Source: Ustilago trichophora
Taxonomy: Eukaryota > Basidiomycota > Ustilaginomycetes > Ustilaginales > Ustilaginaceae
Direction of reading: 5' to 3'
Assembly (NCBI GenBank): GCA_900323505.1
Contig: OOIN01000027.1
Coordinates: forward strand, 124,001 to 188,000
Length of the DNA stretch: 64,000 nt
The notes under the pieces were generated by a model. It made no database searches, was not told where the DNA came from, and saw only the letters and a program-made list of their open reading frames with translations. Positions 19,001-27,926 of the stretch are shown piece after piece (the stretch's first letter is position 1; each line of letters starts with the position of its first letter). The position numbers and the translations under genes were made by a program.

Positions 19001-19808
19001 GAGATGCAAGATCGCCTGTTCTGGGCAACCCCGAGACGGAGCCAGCGCTGTCGGATCGAGAGCGATTGCGGAGTTCGGCAGGATCGCTGGCAGCCGAATT
19101 GCGCAGTGCTTGGAGGCGATCTGCTAGTGAGCTTCCGGTGCGCCTTCCGGTGGCATGATGGTCGATAGGCGAAGCATCTGTACCATGAGCAGCATGATCC
19201 TCATCCGAATCATGCTGCGAAGCGTCCATGCTTGATATACGCGCTCCTGCAGCATTTGGCGCAGCTGATCCAGCAGGAGGTTCACGAAGAGCCGAGTCGC
19301 CCGGTGGCTGAGCCTCTCTCTGTCTAGCCGCATTCTGAGCCTGTTCCGCCGCCGCATCCGCATTTGCCTTTGCATTCCTCTCTTCGCGAATCGCCAACTG
19401 AGTCTCCAACCTCTTTGTACGTTCGATGAACGCAGGAGCTTGCTTCATAAGCTCGTTGTACGCCTGATAAACCGACCCTCGCGCCTTTTGGATCTTGGGC
19501 CACTCGTCATGCTTCGAGATGAAAGCAGCAACGTTGGCAGCTTTGAGATAGTTGACGAAAGCAACTTCGATCTGGTCTTGGGCATCTGCGGCTCTGGCTT
19601 TGTCGAGCAAAGCGTTGGCAGCGCCGATGTAGGTTTTGACGCTGAAGCTGGAATCGAGTTTGGGCTGGGCTTGCTTGCGGAGGTTGAGAGGATGGTTGGC
19701 AGAGAGGAAAGTGGATGATGAGGAAGAAGGGGATGGGGACATGGCGGCGTTTGGTTTGGAGTGTGGTGTGCTGGCTGCACCAGGGCTTGCACCCACCACG
19801 GCAGGCAT
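16011..19808 (-). CDS. Ubiquitin-specific protease, Doa4/USP8 type
   Basis: 1265 residues. N-terminal USP8-dimerisation/MIT-like helical region (about 38-130: LDSSFSVKTYIGAANALLDKA...), a long Ser/Pro/Gln-rich linker, a rhodanese-like domain (about 476-639: LLLDVRSRAEFEAGRI; the loop after LVVLYDRN lacks the sulfurtransferase Cys, so it is probably a binding module), another disordered linker, and the catalytic USP domain from about 905. Catalytic residues visible are Cys915 in GNSCYMNST and His1223 in NTGHYT, with the following YADDSR. Paired CxxC zinc ligands (CLTCGKT, CPRCKK) sit in the fingers. This order is that of Doa4/Ubp4 and human USP8, which remove ubiquitin from cargo at endosomes with ESCRT-III. 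No intron is needed. Orthology to Doa4 versus Ubp5-like paralogues is not settled. Confidence 0.9.
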   Translation of the reverse strand: MPAVVGASPGAASTPHSKPNAAMSPSPSSSSSTFLSANHPLNLRKQAQPKLDSSFSVKTYIGAANALLDKARAADAQDQIEVAFVNYLKAANVAAFISKHDEWPKIQKARGSVYQAYNELMKQAPAFIERTKRLETQLAIREERNAKANADAAAEQAQNAARQREAQPPGDSALREPPAGSAAPNAAGARISSMDASQHDSDEDHAAHGTDASPIDHHATGRRTGSSLADRLQALRNSAASDPAELRNRSRSDSAGSVSGLPRTGDLASHLEALAEDDPSSSSSNAAFSMQPLAQALSDASSSSQPSFPAVPTASEFNSSYPTIDQFENGSSLPPDASNATDAAGFPTPPTHTVGKAKRPLPAPPTASSTDVAREFAIARDVPEPFERAGQPQQQPQQQPQRKVVDGLPNQDPRRFSLQQHNSCYSSSSAVPTLQQQSQASAAPMRNSNSTAGAPPYNAAEPRSLIVGAKPSLPMKNHISSEELFKYLNPGFEEFTDAEGKRKIGKRAGLDVLLLDVRSRAEFEAGRILGGKTVCIEPITLREGMSSAEIEDKLVLSPPEEQSAFASRNRFDLVVLYDRNLRSLRGSYSADNIPQDPAAQARMDILIRAIYENEFSKTLTHQPVLLIGGFERWAQKAGEKLILRSGSSSSSSANGNNTGHGGHRSSISFEPGTRFPTAEDPSTRGATAEQAQQQELKRARRQQQVFADSNGASSAYLPSSAPGSPAGPSRNSMQPGGIYPSRATNGTSSPFGVASMDGGFAGPSLPARAYQGSGIASGAPSFPPAAAHRPPSRSNSSGTFDYPQLKHNSVSGGSGSPYAMAAPQPPPMAASSTSPSAATTNSRDRSHSSSASLSLTPGTGSAGGNDPSKKQVMAPGYAGHLTTQSSRMYASPTNGRNADEIKIGLTGLKNLGNSCYMNSTLQCLSATIPLARFLLDGSYKQAINRTNPLGTQGQLATALAGLIHVMWGEKYAFVSPVTFREAMARFAPSFRGYDQHDSQEFLAILLDGLHEDLNYVVTRPAAIEMTPQREHELETLPQQIASVKEWSIYRMRNDSLIVDWFQGQFRNKLTCLTCGKTSTTYEAYTYLSLPVPHGRGVGKVTLQQCLDAFVREEVLDKGDMWNCPRCKKPRKATKRLSISRLPQILLIHLKRFSFKGPFTDKIDTTVTFPTATALDLTNYMPPPLPPGAASGANGVPTSQSQIPPYLYDLYAVTHHFGSLNTGHYTATVKSNKEFWYADDSRITRGDDRQLHTNSPYVLWFRRRPN

Positions 19809-20453
19809 GATGGGGAGCGTGGGCAGCGTACAAGTGCAAGCACACGGAATGCCGAATGTGAGTCGTCACAGGAGATGATTGTTATCCGAGATGGGTGAGC
19901 CGATGTCCTCGAGACGATGGCAATGACGATGATGATGCTTTTATGATGATGGTGGTGAGGGTGGTGAGGGTGAGAGTATCGGTGAGAGTATCGGTGTACG
20001 AGTCAGAAGTGTGTATGAGATAGAGGTGTGCTGTGCGTGTGATTTAGTTGTGTCTGTGCTCTGCTGCTGTCTTTCTGCTTCGGCTGAGCTGTGCTGTGCT
20101 GTGCTGCGTGGGATTTGTGGGGTTTTGGATGAATTCAAGTGGAGTGAATTTATTTTTATTTTATCTTTTTTTATTCTATATATTTGGCCCCTCTCTTTCC
20201 ATTTCAAGGGCGGCGGTGTGATTCAAACGTGCATACAATCTTGGCTTTCCATTTTTTTTTCACCTTTGAGCATGTTACATCTTGGCACCACCACCAACAC
20301 CACCAACACAATCATCATCACTATCAGCACAAGAGGACGTAAAAAGATGCAAATTGCTACAACAACAAAGAGGTATATCAGACAAGAGTAGTGTACAGTA
20401 CTGTGGAACATGTGCAAGGAAATCGGCGTGAGCAAAGGCAGAGTTACGTGCGA
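19809..20453. promoter_or_regulatory. USP promoter and aldehyde dehydrogenase upstream neighbour's 3' flank
   Basis: About 645 bases. Contains GGTGA-type short repeats near 19950-20000, an A/T-rich block near 20150-20185, a CACCAC-type stretch near 20286-20310, and GTACAGTAC at 20393-20401. The dehydrogenase stop follows at 20454. No gene seen. Confidence 0.5.
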
Positions 20454-22172
20454 CTACAACTTTGCCTTGACAGCAGCAGGCTTGAGCGTCTTGCCTTGAC
20501 CCTTGAACCAACCAGGCTTGCTCGGTGACGTCTCAATCCATTCGTGTCTCGTCTCAATGTACTCGTCCAGCCCTTTACTGCCCAACTCTCTTCCGTTGCC
20601 ACTCATTCCGAATCCTCCCCATTCAGCCGCAGGCGTGTACGATCCATACGTGTTGACCCACACCGTTCCATGTCTCAATCGCTTTGCCACCCTTCTTGCC
20701 CGCTCCTCGTTGCCCGACTGCACACCTCCTGCAAGTCCATACTTGGTATCATTGGCCAAGAATACCGCCCGTTCCTCATCACCATCCTTAAACCTCTCCA
20801 CGGTAAGGATGGGACCAAACGTCTCCTCTTGAACAATTCGCATGTCCCGCGTGCAGTGATCCAGCACTGTAGGGCAGAAAAAGTAGCCTTTGGCCAACTC
20901 TGGATGCTCCTTGGGATCAGGACGCGACCCTCCAACAAGCAGCTTGGCACCTTCCGAGACGCCGAGTTCGACATAGGCTTCGACTTTCGAGAGATGAGCG
21001 GCAGAGACGAGCGGTCCGGTTTCGGAGGAAGGATCCATACCGTTGCCCATCTGAATCCGTTTAGCTCGCTCCACAACGCCAGCGACCAGCTTATCTGCGA
21101 TCGACTCTTCCACGATCAACCTCGCTCCCGAAGAGCACACTTGACCAGAGTGCAAAAAGACACCAGTGACCACCGTGTCGATGGCCCATTCCAGATCGCA
21201 GTCCGCAAAGACAATATTGGGGTTCTTTCCACCCAGTTCGACCGTGCATCGTTTGACCGTGCCAGCGCAGGAAGAGATGATCCTTCGACCCGTATCCAGG
21301 CCGCCCGTGAACGACACCAGATCCACATCCGGGTGCTCGGTCAGTGTAGGGCCCACAGCAGCTCCTCCCGCAGTAAGCAGCTGCACCGACCCAACGGGGG
21401 CACCGGCTTCAACAAGAAGCTTGACAAAGTGCACCGTGGAAAGCGGCGTAACCTCGGATGGCTTGATAATCACAGCGTTTCCTGTGGCCAGCGCGGGGGC
21501 CACCTTCCAGCAGATCTGCAGCAGAGGGTAGTTCCACGGCGCAATCAGAACACATACACCCACGGGGACGTGCGTCGTAGTGCTCTCCACCGACTCCGGA
21601 ATCACATCCGAGACAATCTTTTTGGGCTGGTCCAACTTCTTGGCTTCCTCAGCGTAGAAGCGGAAGACGTTGGTGACATCGTCAACGTCGACTTTGCTCT
21701 CTTCGAGCGTCTTTCCAGTGTCCTTGGTTTCGATCTCGGCGAGGATGGATTTGTCGCGCTGCAGTAGATCGGCGATTTTCGAGAGGAGAGGGCTGCGATC
21801 CGTGCAAGTCTGGTGAGGCCACTGCGAAGTGCGGAAGAACTTAACCGCAGAATCAATGGCTGCGAGAGCATCGTCGCTACCAGCCTCGTCAATGACGGTG
21901 ATCGTGGATCCATCGTAAGGGTTGATGATGGGTCGAGTGTGACCTGCTTTGGCATGAGTCCACTTGCCGTCGATGTAGAGCGTCGGCTCGGGAGCCGGTG
22001 TTTTCGAGGTCGAGGCCATACTGCTCAGTTGGGATGCAATTGCGGCTGGGTCAAGGTTGCTTTTCGTCGACACTAAGCGTCGCTGAACCGAGTGAATCGA
22101 AGATGCCAGAGTTTTGGGAAGGGCAAGTCGAGTCTGATGTCGTAAAAGCAAACCAGCAGCTTCAGTCAGCAA
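20454..22172 (-). CDS. NAD(P)-aldehyde dehydrogenase, betaine-aldehyde dehydrogenase-like
   Basis: 572 residues; complete ALDH domain from about residue 62. Catalytic Glu312 (VELGGKNP) and Cys346 (GQVCSSGARL) are 34 apart as usual; PWNYPLLQICWK and FTGGLDTGR form the cofactor site, and EETFGPIL and EWGGFGMSGNGRELG complete the set. The last motif with GLDEYIETRH resembles betaine/aminoaldehyde dehydrogenases. The extra N-terminus (1-50) is Arg/Leu/Ser-rich with almost no acids, like a mitochondrial presequence, and an internal ATG at residue 52 (MASTSKTP) would give a normal-length cytosolic form. The C-terminus is KAKL; Ala-Lys-Leu fits the peroxisomal PTS1 pattern. Dual location through alternative starts is an inference. 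It is divergent from the deacetylase gene. Confidence 0.85.
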   Translation of the reverse strand: MLTEAAGLLLRHQTRLALPKTLASSIHSVQRRLVSTKSNLDPAAIASQLSSMASTSKTPAPEPTLYIDGKWTHAKAGHTRPIINPYDGSTITVIDEAGSDDALAAIDSAVKFFRTSQWPHQTCTDRSPLLSKIADLLQRDKSILAEIETKDTGKTLEESKVDVDDVTNVFRFYAEEAKKLDQPKKIVSDVIPESVESTTTHVPVGVCVLIAPWNYPLLQICWKVAPALATGNAVIIKPSEVTPLSTVHFVKLLVEAGAPVGSVQLLTAGGAAVGPTLTEHPDVDLVSFTGGLDTGRRIISSCAGTVKRCTVELGGKNPNIVFADCDLEWAIDTVVTGVFLHSGQVCSSGARLIVEESIADKLVAGVVERAKRIQMGNGMDPSSETGPLVSAAHLSKVEAYVELGVSEGAKLLVGGSRPDPKEHPELAKGYFFCPTVLDHCTRDMRIVQEETFGPILTVERFKDGDEERAVFLANDTKYGLAGGVQSGNEERARRVAKRLRHGTVWVNTYGSYTPAAEWGGFGMSGNGRELGSKGLDEYIETRHEWIETSPSKPGWFKGQGKTLKPAAVKAKL

Positions 22173-23388
22173 GACAGCTCTACTACTTTTTGCTCCTCTC
22201 GCAGCAGGAGAGCGACGCTCTTATTCGCAAGCGCAGCGCAAAATGTCAGAGTCTGGTTAATCGTCTACTCCGCACAAATACAAGGCTGATGACCTTCTCG
22301 GTGTTGGATTGTTCACATGATTTCAGATATGTCCTCATCATTCCATATGGAGCTGCTGCTTGCGTCCTTTTGCTTTCCTGCTATACAGTTGTACTCACGT
22401 TGTACGTTGATGACGGGTGGCAGAATCTCCTTGTTGCTATCGTCGTTGCTGATGATGATGTTGGGATGAAAGAGGGAACGATTAGAAGGGCTCGAAGGAG
22501 GCTTCTTGTCGGATGGATGGGGAGGAATGGCATGAGCCGTGTTGCCCCGGTTCCTTTATACTCTATCGCCACGATGGAGAAAGAGGGAGTTGAAGCGCGG
22601 CAACTTGTTGAAGACGAAGGTGGAGCACAGGATCCGGGTATATTGACTTTCGAGGGAATGAAAGGAAGAGAGAGAGGAGAGAGAGAGGGTTGCTGTTTAA
22701 CCACATCGCACTTAAGAGCATTAAAAATCTTCCGACCGTTTCTCTCTCACGTTTCACGCACAGATCACAGCGTCACCACCTTTAATGGCGTCTTTGCCGC
22801 GGCCCAACTCGAACCCTGATCCTTCTAATGATTTCGGCCGACTTACGCTTCAGCAATGTTAGACCGAAGAAAGGAAGCAGCTCGGAATCTCGGCGACCTT
22901 TCCGGCCTCCACAGTTCAAGAGATGCAAAAAGGCTATCTTTCTTTCTCATTGCTTCACCTTCGCTTAAGCTGATCAAGCCAACACCGATCCCCACCGATA
23001 TGCCGTGAGTGTTGTATGACGGAACGGCGCGAAATTCAGCAGTACCCTGTATCCAGCACTTTGCATAGGTCATCTGACCTTTCAGGAGTGAGCTACAAAG
23101 ATAACGTTGTTCAGTTGCGGGATAAAAGGGAAAAAAAAAAAAGTTGGCTCTCGCTATGGGGCCCCTCGCTTTTATGACATCGTTCAATAGACAAATGTGT
23201 AACGCAGAGCACTTCTGCAGCCTTTGTGCGCACTTCCGAGTGTTTGCTCATCTCGTGGAAATGCTACGAGGATATAAGACGCTTTCCGTCGGTTATCTGT
23301 CCAACCATCGTTTCTCGACACGCTCTCTTCCAGCTTTCATCTCATAGCATTACTCGCTCATCATCCAATTCAAGACGGCCTCTCCGCT
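22173..23388. promoter_or_regulatory. Divergent promoter between aldehyde dehydrogenase and deacetylase
   Basis: 1.2 kb with no supportable gene. Holds a GA-rich patch near 22668-22690 and an A run near 23132-23141. Short frames such as 22843-23187 have no family features. Confidence 0.5.
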
Positions 23389-24393
23389 ATGCCCCCAAAG
23401 CGAGTCCTTGTATCCTACGGAGTCGACATAGACGCTGTAGCTGGATGGCTTGGATCCTATGGTGGAGAAGATTCGGTCTCGGACATCTCTCGTGGAATCT
23501 TTGCTGCCGAAGTCGGTGTTCCTCGGATGCTCAAGATGTTCGAAAAGAAGAACATCCGGGCAACGTGGTTTATCCCTGGACACACGCTTGAGTCCTTCCC
23601 CACCGAATGTCGAGCCATCGTCGATGCTGGCCATGAAGTCGGACTTCACGGCTACTCCCATGAAAATCCTAACGCCATGTCGCTCCAACAACAGAAGGAC
23701 ATTCTCGAAAAGACTTTTACCCAATTGACCGAGTTCGTAGGCAAACCTCCTACCGGTAGCGTAGCTCCTTGGTGGGAAACCAGCGAGGAAGGCGCAGAGT
23801 TGCTGTTGCAATACGGAATCGAGTACGATCACAGCATGCATCATCATGATAGTCAGTGTTACTGGTTGAGGACGGGCGATAAGTGGACAAAGATTGATTA
23901 CAAGGCCAAAGCAGAGGCATGGATGAAGCCGTTGGTGAGGGGAAAGGAGGTAGCGCTGGTAGAAGTTCCTGCGAACTGGTATCAAGATGACCTACCCCCT
24001 ATGATGTTTATAAAGAAATCTGCGAACTCGCATGGCTGGGTGAACCCCAGGGACATAGAAGAGATGTGGAAGGACATGTTTAGTTGGCTATATGAGAACG
24101 AGGAGGATTTTGTCTTTCCGGTGAGTGATCCTCCAACCCCGTTCTTTGGGTTCTGTCCAGGGCTGTTCAGAGGAGCAAGTGCTGACCAAGAGGTTTCGAT
24201 ACGTCTCGTGTGTATGACGTTGGATGAACGATAGATCACGGTGCATCCAGATGTGTCAGGAAGACCCCAAGTACTGGCCATGCACGAACGCTTCATCGAC
24301 TGGGTCAACACCCACGAAGGCGTTCAGTGGATGACCATGGATGAGATTAACAAGGACTTCCGCAGTCGCAACCCGCCTCCTGCTGCTGCTTAA
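23389..24393 (+). CDS. HpPgdA-like polysaccharide deacetylase, one intron
   Basis: Two exons, 23389-24120 and 24235-24393, joined across a GTGAGT...ATAG intron of 114 bases in phase 0; 296 residues. The unspliced frame would run into an unrelated tail after FVFP, whereas splicing restores [14 protein letters not shown]...HEGVQWM, the conserved family end. NodB-type metal ligands: Asp15 (GVDID), His87 and His91 (HGYSH). [36 protein letters not shown] and NPRDIEEMW place it in the small HpPgdA-like clade, known from bacteria and many fungi, whose natural substrate in fungi is not established. There is no signal peptide, so it is unlikely to be a secreted chitin deacetylase; a cytosolic amidohydrolase on a small substrate is possible. 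Confidence 0.85.
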
Positions 24394-24535
24394 CCCATCA
24401 TCGCCCTCGTCAATGTGAGTCCATTGTACTTGAGCAATGTTGTTGACACCGATCGATCGAATCGTCCACCTGAGCCAGACGCCGTGTAGCTCACAATCGT
24501 GTGTTGGGCATATCCATCATCGTCTATCTCTCTGC

Positions 24536-25528
24536 TCAAAACTTGCGACCGATTCCAACCTTCCTCTTTGCACTTCCACCGTCGAATCTGTCCATCTTTT
24601 GGTCGGCTTTGCTCAATTTCGCCTGTGTAGTTTCCACCTCTGAATCCAGTTGACCCAGCAGCTCGGTCTGTTCTCCCAATTCTTGATTGATGGCTTCACC
24701 CATCTGTCTCTGTCTTCGTAGGATGGCTGCGAGGTTGAGAAGTTGTTCGTCTTGTTGGTCCATGGCGTCTGTTTGGGATTGGAAGAGTTGGGCGTTATTC
24801 AAGGGGCGCGTGGTGTCTGTTTCTTCGGCTGGGGGTCTAGGTGCTGAAGAGGTGGCGCCGAGGGTTCGCTGTGGGGGGAGGGCACCGGGCATGTTCGTGG
24901 GGCGTGGAGTAGTTCGGGGGGCTCGTGGGGTGGTGCTGGTGGTGGCAGCGGAGGAGGCGGTGACCATACGGACGTTCATCGGCCACTCGATAAACGTTTT
25001 GAACGCTTCACTCTCCCTCCAACCCGCATCTTCATCCATCACAATCGCTTTCAGATACATCTCCAACGCCTGCATCCTTTCCTTCAACCACAGCTCCTCA
25101 TCATACCCATCGCCATTCCCCTGGTCCCCCGAACCGGAAGCGAAGGAGAGAAATCCTGAGAACGTTTTCTTCCACTCGCGCGCACGTTCTTTCGGTGGGA
25201 GAGATCGAGGAGGTGGCTTACCCGCTCCTCCAGGCTCACCATTGCCTGCAGAAGCGGAAGAGTTCGGACTGGCAGCCAGGTTCTTGTCCAGCCGAACGAA
25301 TTCCGAGTACCGCCGATAGACTGTCCATGAACGAACGGGGAGTTGAATTACGACGGCATAGACGATGTACGAAGAGGCGGTGCTAGAACGTGATTCGTAG
25401 CGCGGTATCGAGACTCCTTGAAGGGGTTGTGCTTGTGCTGCCATGGTCTGCAGGTTGTGCTCGTTGCGAGCGGGTTGAAGGGATCGGCCGTGATTTGCGC
25501 TTGTAGGTGATGGAGCAGAAGCGAGCAA
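24536..25528 (-). CDS. VAM7: Vam7-like PX-domain Qc-SNARE
   Basis: 330 residues. A PX domain spans about 36-190 (IPRYESRSS...YIVYAVVIQL, RSWTVYRRYSEFVRLDKNL, PPRSLPPKE), with a Gly/Ser-rich insertion near 90-105. A Ser/Thr/Pro linker follows, then a C-terminal SNARE heptad region (about 245-318: MDQQDEQLLNLAAILRRQRQMGEAINQEL) with a central-layer Gln. No transmembrane helix, as in yeast Vam7, which binds PI3P through PX and drives vacuole fusion. The ATG at residue 29 (MAAQAQPLQ) is an alternative start. It converges on the deacetylase gene, 142 bases apart. Confidence 0.85.
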   Translation of the reverse strand: MLASAPSPTSANHGRSLQPARNEHNLQTMAAQAQPLQGVSIPRYESRSSTASSYIVYAVVIQLPVRSWTVYRRYSEFVRLDKNLAASPNSSASAGNGEPGGAGKPPPRSLPPKERAREWKKTFSGFLSFASGSGDQGNGDGYDEELWLKERMQALEMYLKAIVMDEDAGWRESEAFKTFIEWPMNVRMVTASSAATTSTTPRAPRTTPRPTNMPGALPPQRTLGATSSAPRPPAEETDTTRPLNNAQLFQSQTDAMDQQDEQLLNLAAILRRQRQMGEAINQELGEQTELLGQLDSEVETTQAKLSKADQKMDRFDGGSAKRKVGIGRKF

Positions 25529-26067
25529 GTTGAGATGGACGCTGCTATGTACGAAGAGGCTCAGTGGTTGTGCTCAATAGGCTTTCTTGATGATGGCGGT
25601 GGCTGATGATGGTGGTGGTGGTGAGCAACTGAGCCAAAGGCTGGAGATTCAGGGTCTGTGAGAAAGGGTGTCGGTGCATTGCGTGGATGCAGGGATGTGG
25701 AGAGAGGGTCGACAAGGTCAAAAAAGAGCGGGCGCGTGCGTGCAGTCTCGAATTCACGCCGTTTCCGGCGAAAGCAGCGCCGTTGCTGGTCTTTTATTGC
25801 ATCCCTTCTTGATGACCTCTCCACAGCTCATTCCCACCGCCTCTTCGGATAGCAAAGCAGGATGCAAGGAGCTTCAGGATGCACACCATCCACTAAATTG
25901 CACAAAATGGATCAGTTTCATGTTCATATATTGCGAGAAGCCGCTTTGGCCTTACAAGCATCGTGACAAGGGGCATGAGGGACACCAGACAAACCGCACA
26001 ATGAGCTCAACATGGACTCGTTGTATTAGCAACACGCCTTTGTGCCGATGGGAAGTGAGAGATGCAT
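25529..26067. promoter_or_regulatory. VAM7 promoter and ARP2 3' flank
   Basis: About 540 bases between two minus-strand genes. Includes a GGT/GAT-rich patch near 25590-25620. No gene seen. Confidence 0.5.
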
Positions 26068-27255
26068 CTAGGAATGACGTCCAAGACGGTCGAGACACGC
26101 TTTACCCTGTTCGTACCACTCTGCGCGCGAGATCCAGAAGCTCTCCCTGTTCTTCATGATGTCGGCCAAGACGGCACCTCCCAAGAAGACCATGTGTTTT
26201 CTTCGGGGCGGATCCTCGATTCGAATCTTGAAGTTCTTCAACCTAGAGCCGTCACCGTTGAGGACGCGGGTGAGGTAGAGCTGCTTCATCTCCTTTTCCA
26301 ATCGACTTGGCAGACCCGGGTACATGGACGAACCACCCGAAAGAACAATGTGCTTGTACAGCTCGGATCGAGTGTCGACGGCAGCCGACTGGATGGTGTT
26401 GAAGAGGAGCTCGGCGACACCGGCTTGTTCAACGTCGACCAGGTGGGGCTGGAACATGCACTCGGGAGCTTCGAATCGCTCCGAGCCAACCTTGATGACT
26501 CGACCGTCTGGAAGGGTGTAAGATTCGACGAGGGTGGTGGTCTCTTCGGCGAGCTTCTTATCGAGGTCGAGGTCGTAGCTGACGTAGCAGAGTTTCTCTT
26601 TGATCTGTCGGACCGTGTCGAAATCGGCGGTTCGGTTGAATGCGTATCCGCGCATGAGAAGGAGCTTGATGAGGTAGCGGGTGACATCACGACCAGCAAC
26701 ATCGAGACGCTTGGTGAGGTGAGGCAGCGCAAAACCTTCAAAGACAGGAACGACGTGAGTGACACCGTCACCCGAATCGACGACGACACCGGTTTGCAAA
26801 CCCTGAGCATAGAGCGTCAACACGGCCTGGATGGCGACGTAGACACCGTCGAATCCGTACTCTTCAAACATGATCTGACACATCTCTTCGCGGTTCTTCT
26901 TCGGGTTCATGGGTGGTTCTGTGAGAAGAATCTTGCGTCCTTGCGGGTCGATGCGAAGCTTTTCGTCAAAAGTGTAGTTCCAAACGTGACGCATGTCGCC
27001 AAAGTCCTTTACGATACCGTGTTCCATGGGCTGGTTGATTTGAAGGTAGTTTCGAAGTTCCTCTGCCTCGGTTCCGACCATGATGTCCTTGATCTGGGTA
27101 CCGGTATTGCTTGAGATGGCATCGCGCTCTTCGGAACGGAGGATAGGTCGACCGACGATGGAGGGGAAGACGTGCTCGGGGAAGTTGGAGCCAGCATAAC
27201 CGACTTTGACGAAACCAGTACCGTTGTCCACGACGACGGGTCTTTGGTCCGCCAT
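26068..27255 (-). CDS. ARP2: Actin-related protein 2 (Arp2/3 complex)
   Basis: 395 residues with full actin fold. [22 protein letters not shown] opens the first nucleotide loop; [29 protein letters not shown] and [11 protein letters not shown] give the other ATP-contact motifs. The Arp2-specific stretches [22 protein letters not shown] and [42 protein letters not shown] separate it from actin and Arp3. It nucleates branched actin at endocytic sites. The frame continues upstream to 27327, but the ATG at 27255 ([12 protein letters not shown]) is the family start. Single exon. Length is that of the family. Confidence 0.95.
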   Translation of the reverse strand: MADQRPVVVDNGTGFVKVGYAGSNFPEHVFPSIVGRPILRSEERDAISSNTGTQIKDIMVGTEAEELRNYLQINQPMEHGIVKDFGDMRHVWNYTFDEKLRIDPQGRKILLTEPPMNPKKNREEMCQIMFEEYGFDGVYVAIQAVLTLYAQGLQTGVVVDSGDGVTHVVPVFEGFALPHLTKRLDVAGRDVTRYLIKLLLMRGYAFNRTADFDTVRQIKEKLCYVSYDLDLDKKLAEETTTLVESYTLPDGRVIKVGSERFEAPECMFQPHLVDVEQAGVAELLFNTIQSAAVDTRSELYKHIVLSGGSSMYPGLPSRLEKEMKQLYLTRVLNGDGSRLKNFKIRIEDPPRRKHMVFLGGAVLADIMKNRESFWISRAEWYEQGKACLDRLGRHS

Positions 27256-27926
27256 GATGAGTGATGTTTTGTGCTCGTTGGAGCGGGGGGCAGGAAAACG
27301 AGGAGGAGGTGGTGGTGCTCTATGCAATCCGAAGAGACCTACGGTGAGGTCGTGACTCGCAAGTTTGGATGGAATTGCACACTATCGGCGATGTCTCCGA
27401 TTGGTGATGATAATGATGTGGATGTTGTCGACACGAAAGGAATGGAAGGCGAGATGGTGGAGGAGCAGGAGCGTGGATGGCTACCGAACGCACGGTCAGC
27501 GATTCTGTGAGGGTGACACGGAGTGGCCGATGCGGAGAGGAAATCGTTGAAATCACATCGCAGCACAGCGCAGTCGAGCACTCTCTTTGCCAATCCACGC
27601 GTGATGCCGATTTGGAACCTTTTCCAACTCTCCACTTCTGGGCTGTGTACAGTAGCTCATTTCCGCTGCTGCTGGTGATGGCCTGTGCAGTCAAACTCAA
27701 AGAGTGTCAGCCTTAGTCACACACCGCTCGGTGCAGCCGAAGAACCCTTTCCCACGCTTTCAAGGGTTCAACCTTCTCACACTTTCGGATTGTTCCTATC
27801 CTCCATCCCTCTCTTCCCAACTGATCACATCCGATCGCTCGACTCAGCCACAACCACAGCCTCAGTCACAAGAACAGAGCTGAGCAGAGGTATGGCTCAG
27901 CACTGAACGGCAAGGCAAGGGCAACG
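27256..27926. promoter_or_regulatory. Divergent ARP2/COG3 promoter with a tiny upstream frame
   Basis: 671 bases. The region just before COG3 contains a four-codon upstream open frame (ATG at 27892, stop at 27904-27906) only 20 bases before the main start. If transcribed it could lower translation of COG3. Otherwise short frames only. Confidence 0.45.

Noticed and set aside
20544..21767. 407-residue open frame on the plus strand
   Set aside because: Antisense to the aldehyde dehydrogenase; basic, low-quality protein.
22790..22850. tRNA-like TCGAACC string
   Set aside because: No T-stem, D-arm or anticodon stem can be formed around it on either strand.
26062..27114. 350-residue open frame on the plus strand
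   Set aside because: Antisense to ARP2, whose motifs are unmistakable.
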